Origin: Halonotius sp046719765
GTDB taxonomy: Archaea > Halobacteriota > Halobacteria > Halobacteriales > Haloferacaceae
Reading direction: 5' to 3'
Length of the DNA stretch: 64,000 nt
NCBI RefSeq assembly: GCF_046719765.1
Contig: NZ_JABEBY010000007.1
Coordinates: forward strand, 74,021-138,020
Both the position numbers and the translations under genes were made by a program. Under the pieces are notes generated by a model that saw only the letters and a program-made list of their open reading frames with translations, was not told the origin of the DNA and did not search any database. Of the stretch, positions 59,799-64,000 are shown in pieces; within the stretch, counting starts at the first letter, position 1; every line of letters starts with the position of its first letter.

Positions 59799-60131
59799 AT
59801 GGGCGTGTACTCGTGGGACGATCCCGTACGTATCGACGAGTTCGATAGTGGCGGCGAGCGTCGCGTGTTGGGATACACCGAGGAGATGATGCTGGTTCAT
59901 TACTCGTTGAACGAGGGCGACGAGGGGGAACTACACAGCCACGACGAAACCGTTCAAGCGAGCTACGTCATCGACGGGCGGCTCGAACTCCGCGGCGAGT
60001 ACGACACGACCGTTGGCCCCGGCGATTCCTACGTCATCCCACCGGGAACGACTCACGGCGTCTACGCCGAAACCCCATGCAACGTGATTGACGCGTTTTC
60101 CCCGCCGTTGGACGCGTACAAACCGGAGTAA
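59799..60131 (+). CDS. Single-domain cupin
   Basis: 110 residues from ATG 59799. Cupin motif 1 is ELHSHDETVQASYVIDG, with H46, H48 and E50 in a (H/D)xHxxE pattern. Motif 2 is GDSYVIPPGTTHGVY (H86). Together they form the metal-binding jelly-roll site. Small cupins bind sugars, amino acids or metals and many act as sensors. No partner gene defines the ligand. It converges on the Tat lipoprotein gene with a gap of about 50 bases. Confidence 0.88.
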   Translation: MGVYSWDDPVRIDEFDSGGERRVLGYTEEMMLVHYSLNEGDEGELHSHDETVQASYVIDGRLELRGEYDTTVGPGDSYVIPPGTTHGVYAETPCNVIDAFSPPLDAYKPE

Positions 60132-60183
60132 TTCCACTCGCCGGGTTCGATGTCGAGCCCCGCGAACTTCTTCGGCGACAGCC

Positions 60184-60762
60184 TCACCGAGTTTCCGGCT
60201 CGAAGGTGGTGGTCGTCTCCGCGCGGTAGGTCGTTCCGGTGCCGTCGGCGGTGAGTTCCATCTCGATATCGATAGCGATGGCTTCGACCGCGGCGGCGTT
60301 CGGGTCGATAACCGTGTTGATAAACATCGTTTCGTCGACGCTGTCGACTGCGTCCGCCAGTGCGATCCGTGTCGATCCATCGCCGTCGACGCGTCCGTAC
60401 GTTAGATACGGCCACGCGTCTCCGGCGGGTGAAGCGAGATAGATATCGGCTGGTTCCCCGGTCGGCGGCGCGCGGAGATCGAACCGGAAGGACTCCAGTG
60501 TCGTTGCCTCGTCGTACTCGATGAACAGTCCGAGTCCGAACTCCTCGTCAAGTGACGGCGGGAACGATCCCTGATTGAACCCGACAACCCGAACCTCCTC
60601 GCCGTCGTGTCGGTAGACGAGATACGTCTCGTTCTGGCGGCCCGCGTCCTGTCGTTCGGTTTCCGCTTGGAGGGTCACGGTTCGACCGGGCGCGAACGAA
60701 CAGCCAGCCGTCGTGATCCCGATCGGGATCGCTGCCGACGCGAGGAACCGTCGTCTGTCCAT
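60184..60762 (-). CDS. Putative Tat-exported lipoprotein
   Basis: 192 residues from the Met at 60762. MDRRRFLASAAIPIGITTAGC has twin arginines followed by a hydrophobic stretch and a lipobox-type cysteine (C21), so it would be exported folded and anchored on the cell surface. The mature part starts SFAPGRTVTLQAETERQDAG. It is acidic with strand-rich blocks (DGEEVRVVGFNQGSFPPSLDEEFGLGLFIEYDEATTLESFRFDLR). No enzymatic motif is seen. Haloarchaea export most proteins by Tat, so this is ordinary. Function unknown. Confidence 0.8.
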   Translation of the reverse strand: MDRRRFLASAAIPIGITTAGCSFAPGRTVTLQAETERQDAGRQNETYLVYRHDGEEVRVVGFNQGSFPPSLDEEFGLGLFIEYDEATTLESFRFDLRAPPTGEPADIYLASPAGDAWPYLTYGRVDGDGSTRIALADAVDSVDETMFINTVIDPNAAAVEAIAIDIEMELTADGTGTTYRAETTTTFEPETR

Positions 60763-60822
60763 ATCGGGGCTCACAATCGATCCGCAAGAATAGTTTGTGG
60801 ACGCTCAAACGCGTGTTTCGGG

Positions 60823-61881
60823 TTACTGTAGGTCGACACCGACCGCCTCCTCGATGGAGTCGAAGCCGTCGCGTTCCAGCAGGTCGAGCAGTCCCTCGTT
60901 GATGTCGCGGGCAATCGCCGGCCCCTCGAAGACGAGGCCGGTGTACAGTTGCACGAGACTTGCGCCCGCGCGTATCTTTTCGTACGCTCCTGCCGCATCG
61001 CTGATGCCGCCGACGCCGATGATCGGTACGTCGGTGCGCTCGGCGATGAATCTGATCTGGTCGGTTGCCTCACTCTCGATTGGTTTCCCGGAGAGCCCAC
61101 CGGTTTCGGCCTTGTTCGGATTTTTGAGGCTGTCGGGCCGGTTCGTCGTCGTGTTGGTTGCAATGACGCCGTCGAGGCCGAGGTCGTCGACGACCCCCAG
61201 CGCGTCTTCGACGGCGGGATCGGGGAGATCCGGCGAGAGCTTGACCAGCAGGGGGCTGGCTCCCGCCGCTTTGAGGGTGCCCAAGATTTCTTCCAGCGAC
61301 TCGCGGTTCTGTAGCGAGCGCAGCCCCGGCGTGTTCGGACTGGAGACGTTGACCGCGAAGTAGTCGCCCGCGTCGGCGACCCGCTCGTAGGTGTATAGAT
61401 AGTCGTCGGCTGCCTCTTCCAGTGGTGTCGATTTCGATTTGCCGATATTGACCCCGAGCGGCACGTCTGGTTGTGGCTCGCGGTCGAGGCGGTCGCCGAC
61501 CCGGTCGGCACCCTCGTTGTTGAACCCCATTCGGTTGATCAGGGCCTCATCTTCCGGGAGGCGGAACATGCGCGGCTGGGGGTTGCCGGGCTGTCGCTCG
61601 GCGGTGACGCCGCCGATCTCGACGTGCCCGAAGCCAAGATCGGCCAGCACGCGGGGGATCTCGGCGTTTTTGTCGAAGCCGGCGGCGACGCCGACCGGGG
61701 TCGAGAAATCAAGCCCGAAGACCGACTGCTGAAGGCGGTCGTCGGTGACGCGGTAGCGGTTCCGGAGGCCGTCCGCGATCGGGGTATCCTGAACGGCTCC
61801 CAGAAGCCGGTGAACCGCGGTGTGGGCGGTCTCCGGCGGGAGCACGAACAGCACCGGTTTCGCCATCTCATAGAGCGTCAT
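60823..61881 (-). CDS. pyrD: Dihydroorotate dehydrogenase (quinone)
   Basis: 352 residues from ATG 61881. The class 2 membrane-linked enzyme oxidises dihydroorotate to orotate with FMN and passes electrons to quinone. Visible are TPVGVAAGFDKNAEIPRVLADLGFGHVEIGGVTAERQPGNPQPRMFRL, AVNVSSPNTPGLRSLQ with the catalytic serine, and the FMN-phosphate segment IIGVGGISDAAGAYEKIRAGASLVQLYTGLVFEGP. The N-terminal helix MTLYEMAKPVLFVLPPETAH associates with the membrane. It is separate from pyrE in this window. Confidence 0.96.
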   Translation of the reverse strand: MTLYEMAKPVLFVLPPETAHTAVHRLLGAVQDTPIADGLRNRYRVTDDRLQQSVFGLDFSTPVGVAAGFDKNAEIPRVLADLGFGHVEIGGVTAERQPGNPQPRMFRLPEDEALINRMGFNNEGADRVGDRLDREPQPDVPLGVNIGKSKSTPLEEAADDYLYTYERVADAGDYFAVNVSSPNTPGLRSLQNRESLEEILGTLKAAGASPLLVKLSPDLPDPAVEDALGVVDDLGLDGVIATNTTTNRPDSLKNPNKAETGGLSGKPIESEATDQIRFIAERTDVPIIGVGGISDAAGAYEKIRAGASLVQLYTGLVFEGPAIARDINEGLLDLLERDGFDSIEEAVGVDLQ

Positions 61882-61988
61882 TACGTACGCTACCGGTGTC
61901 GACCGCAATCAATCCGACGAACCGCTCGTTGCACTGGTCGGTTGTTGATCGTGGTCGCCCCGGGACGCTACAATCGAGTGGCTCCGGG

Positions 61989-62186
61989 TTAGAAGTCGTG
62001 TTGGACGGTGTCGGGGTCAGCCTTCTGGATGATGATCTTGTCCTCGCGCACCCGCACGAAGACCTCGTCGCCGATCTCCATGCCGGCGACCGCAAGCTCG
62101 TCTTCGTGTAGATTGATGTGGACGTTGTGGTACTCACCGTCGTCGTCTTTGGCCCCACTCGGACTCAGCTTCTTTTTCCGAACCAT
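61989..62186 (-). CDS. AbrB-like small protein
   Basis: 65 residues. MVRKKKLSPSGAKDDDGEYHNVHINLHEDELAVAGMEIGDEVFVRVREDKIIIQKAD is a SpoVT/AbrB-type swapped hairpin with the GDEVFVRV strand. It has a basic start and acidic end. Such stand-alone proteins probably regulate transcription, but no toxin gene is adjacent, so an antitoxin role is unlikely. It lies between pyrD and the MC1 gene, divergent from MC1. A similar small gene is found in many haloarchaea. Confidence 0.8.
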   Translation of the reverse strand: MVRKKKLSPSGAKDDDGEYHNVHINLHEDELAVAGMEIGDEVFVRVREDKIIIQKADPDTVQHDF

Positions 62187-62372
62187 CGCCGGTGTCTATC
62201 CCCATTCACCACAGACTGCATATAAGTGTTGTTTACCGCTGTGTGGATCGGGTGTTTGTCGACACTGTCGCCGCCGCTGTTGGTGCCGTGCCGCCGTCAG
62301 AACCAGCCACTAGAACCACCGCCCTGCGCGTGATCGTATTTAAAGAATCGCTCGCTGAGTGTTCAAATCCCC

Positions 62373-62386
62373 GATATATTTATATC
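62373..62386 (+). promoter_or_regulatory. TATA box of the MC1 gene
   Basis: The sequence gatatatttatatc is one of the strongest TATA stretches in the window. The expected transcript start is near 62408, which would allow a leaderless start at ATG 62407 or a short leader before ATG 62422. Confidence 0.65.
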
Positions 62387-62421
62387 AATGCATGTCCTCG
62401 GATGGCATGGAGCCACAAACC

Positions 62422-62730
62422 ATGGTACGTGAAGACGGTAAGCGAAACTTTGCACTCCGCGAGGCGGACGGAACCGAAGACAGTGTCTTTTCGGGTAACA
62501 CCCCCCGGCAGGCCGCGCTGAAGGCCGCCCGGCGGCTTGATCCAGCCCCTTCGGAAGCGGCTGCCGAGCGGGTGCCGCTCGAACTCCGTGAGAAAGGTAC
62601 CGACAAGGTACACAAGTATGAGGGGTGGGCATGGGAGGAGACCGCCCCTGACAACTCACCCGACTGGATGCCCGAGGAGATCACCGAGGCGAATGTCTCC
62701 AAAGAGGGCATCGAGCACCTCGACGAGTGA
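62422..62730 (+). CDS. MC1-family chromosomal protein
   Basis: 102 residues. An archaeal non-histone DNA-bending protein of the methanogen-chromosomal-protein-1 family. The sequence MVREDGKRNFALREADGTEDSVFSGNTPRQAALKAARRLDP and the ending VHKYEGWAWEETAPDNSPDWMPEEITEANVSKEGI are those of the haloarchaeal members. The core is basic, while the tail is acidic. ATG 62422 gives the family's usual N-terminus; ATG 62407 would add MEPQT. The strong TATA box suggests high expression. It is followed by the rRNA leader. Confidence 0.93.
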   Translation: MVREDGKRNFALREADGTEDSVFSGNTPRQAALKAARRLDPAPSEAAAERVPLELREKGTDKVHKYEGWAWEETAPDNSPDWMPEEITEANVSKEGIEHLDE

Positions 62731-63033
62731 TCGGTGGTACCGACGCGGTTGCCTCGTGTTCTTTCGATGGCTGTCGGTTCCGGTAGCGTTTTGTCTCGCT
62801 CACCCTGACCGTCCGCCTGCGCGGCAATCATCCGGCGCGACCGTCTGTGCGATACAGGGGATGACCGTCCGACCTCCAGCCGCGCGACATCCTTTGTTTG
62901 ACCCATTTCTCGTGTCGATGAGAGCCGCTTAACGCCCTCAAAATCGCTTCACCGCTCCCGTTACTCCCATTTTCGTCTTCCGCGGTTCCCTATGTGGGTT
63001 CGGCGCATGAAACCGCATGACGTGGCGGGTTCG

Positions 63034-63054
63034 CTTCGACGGCCTTTTGTATAA
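63034..63054 (+). promoter_or_regulatory. rRNA promoter P1
   Basis: TTCGACGGCC followed by TTTTGTATAAA and cccc matches the classical haloarchaeal rRNA promoter layout (TTCGACGG then a TATA stretch). The expected transcript start is near 63080. Confidence 0.7.
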
Positions 63055-63107
63055 ACCCCGTCTTCGATAGGATGCACTGGTTGTGCGTGGAAACACGCGC
63101 GATCACT

Positions 63108-63130
63108 GCCGTCCGGAATCGCCGGACGGC
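63108..63130 (+). terminator. Nine-bp-stem hairpin between rRNA promoters
   Basis: GCCGTCCGG and CCGGACGGC pair perfectly across the loop aatcg. It lies downstream of P1 and before P2. It may serve as a processing or attenuation structure. It is not followed by a T-run, so a simple terminator is unproven. Confidence 0.5.
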
Positions 63131-63149
63131 TCCCAGTTCAAAACAATGC

Positions 63150-63162
63150 CCTTAAGTATAAC
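63150..63162 (+). promoter_or_regulatory. rRNA promoter P2
   Basis: CCTTAAGTATAAC is a strong TATA-like box; TTCGACTGGAATGCAGC begins about 8 bases downstream. The expected transcript start is near 63183. Confidence 0.65.
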
Positions 63163-63272
63163 AGGGCGTTCGACTGGAATGCAGCAAAAACACACCGCGA
63201 GCCGCCGACCGTTCGAATCGGTCAGCACTCGCATGGATCGAGTGGTCGCCGAGACCACAACTGATCCGACGG

Positions 63273-63282
63273 GCTTATACGG
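63273..63282 (+). promoter_or_regulatory. rRNA promoter P3
   Basis: GCTTATACGG in a C/G-rich context, with an expected transcript start near 63305. It is the weakest of the three boxes but lies in the position of the last promoter before the leader stem. Confidence 0.45.
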
Positions 63283-63468
63283 CCCAGTCGGATACACTCA
63301 GATCCGACACCATGGGGATCCCACCCCTGCGGTACGCCGTAAGCCGGGATCCGACGTTAGCCTTGGTAGTTCGGTGCCACCCGATTGCTCGCGTGGCCCC
63401 GAACACAGACCATGCAATGAGACACATTTGGTGACCGATCCCCGTCAGAGGATCGTTCCCGCCAACCC

Positions 63469-63493
63469 CCAACTGTCTCTCCGAGACAGTTGG
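63469..63493 (+). other. Perfect 11-bp hairpin just before 16S rRNA
   Basis: CCAACTGTCTC and GAGACAGTTGG pair perfectly across the loop tcc. The last base is five bases before the mature 16S 5' end. It may guide final trimming or fold early to insulate the leader from the rRNA. Confidence 0.75.
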
Positions 63494-63497
63494 ACAC

Positions 63498-64000
<503 letters not shown>

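Larger units (their letters stand above)
62731..63497 (+). promoter_or_regulatory. rRNA operon leader region with multiple promoters
   Basis: The 767 bases between the MC1 gene and 16S rRNA hold no protein gene I can support. The first 300 bases show nothing definite. From 63034 on there are three promoter candidates, a 9-bp-stem hairpin at 63108-63130, a CGATCC/GGATCG stem near 63435-63453 and a hairpin touching the 16S start. The order promoter-leader-16S with several tandem promoters is typical of haloarchaeal rrn operons. Confidence 0.75.

Overview
The window is a continuous piece of a haloarchaeal (class Halobacteria) main chromosome. The encoded proteins are strongly acidic and GC-rich. 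Most promoters are archaeal TATA boxes about 25-30 bases ahead of a start codon, implying many leaderless mRNAs. The gene set is archaeal-euryarchaeal: thermosome, PolD small subunit, PriL, Hjc, Orc1/Cdc6, MC1 chromatin protein, tRNA-intron endonuclease and TRM-G10-type methyltransferase. The 3' edge enters a 16S rRNA gene with a haloarchaeal 5' end. Coding density is high and almost all genes are chromosomal housekeeping genes. I could not fix the genus.

Layout. 0-10 kb: end of a probable leuS, an ornithine cyclodeaminase-family gene, the thermosome with a tandem hairpin array at its 3' end, a dhaKLM dihydroxyacetone kinase operon of the PTS-dependent type, hisI, a DMT exporter and a divergent HTH regulator. 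10-16 kb: a NucS-like/zinc-finger protein, a HAD phosphatase, two divergent toxin-antitoxin modules (VapBC, and DUF433 with a PIN-like protein) and a Ski2-type helicase. 16-25 kb: priL, hjc, the S-adenosylhomocysteine recycling pair (ahcY and an MTA/SAH deaminase), an HTH/TumE-like pair, an M48-like protein without its metal motif, a nested hairpin repeat and hisG. 25-31 kb: a tRNA methyltransferase, a BASS transporter, pyrE, a DUF373 protein and a radical SAM protein whose 3' end is partly duplicated.

31-38.3 kb is the replication-origin neighbourhood. oapC-oapB-oapA run leftward and orc1/cdc6 runs rightward from an AT-rich intergenic region. That region holds two inverted origin recognition boxes around an AT-rich unwinding segment, degenerate boxes and a triple 16-bp iteron. 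polD1 lies just beyond and carries another box-like sequence inside its linker.

38-46 kb: a GNAT protein, the prepilin peptidase, endA-trpS, and then a lower-GC accessory island. The island has a C5 cytosine methyltransferase facing away from a small winged-HTH gene overlapping a PD-(D/E)XK endonuclease that resembles the SacI family. It is followed by about 500 bases of highly structured, gene-free DNA. This island is the most clearly acquired part of the window.

46-64 kb: an actin homologue of the salactin/volactin type next to a polytopic membrane protein with a disordered tail, a cluster of small unknown genes leading into pheS-pheT-AIR synthase-like, a THI5-like protein, a histidine kinase, valS, a cupin, a Tat lipoprotein, pyrD, an AbrB-like protein and MC1. 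Last comes a 767-base rRNA leader with three promoters and several strong hairpins ahead of 16S rRNA.

Family assignments rest on motif reading and memory, not on a database search.
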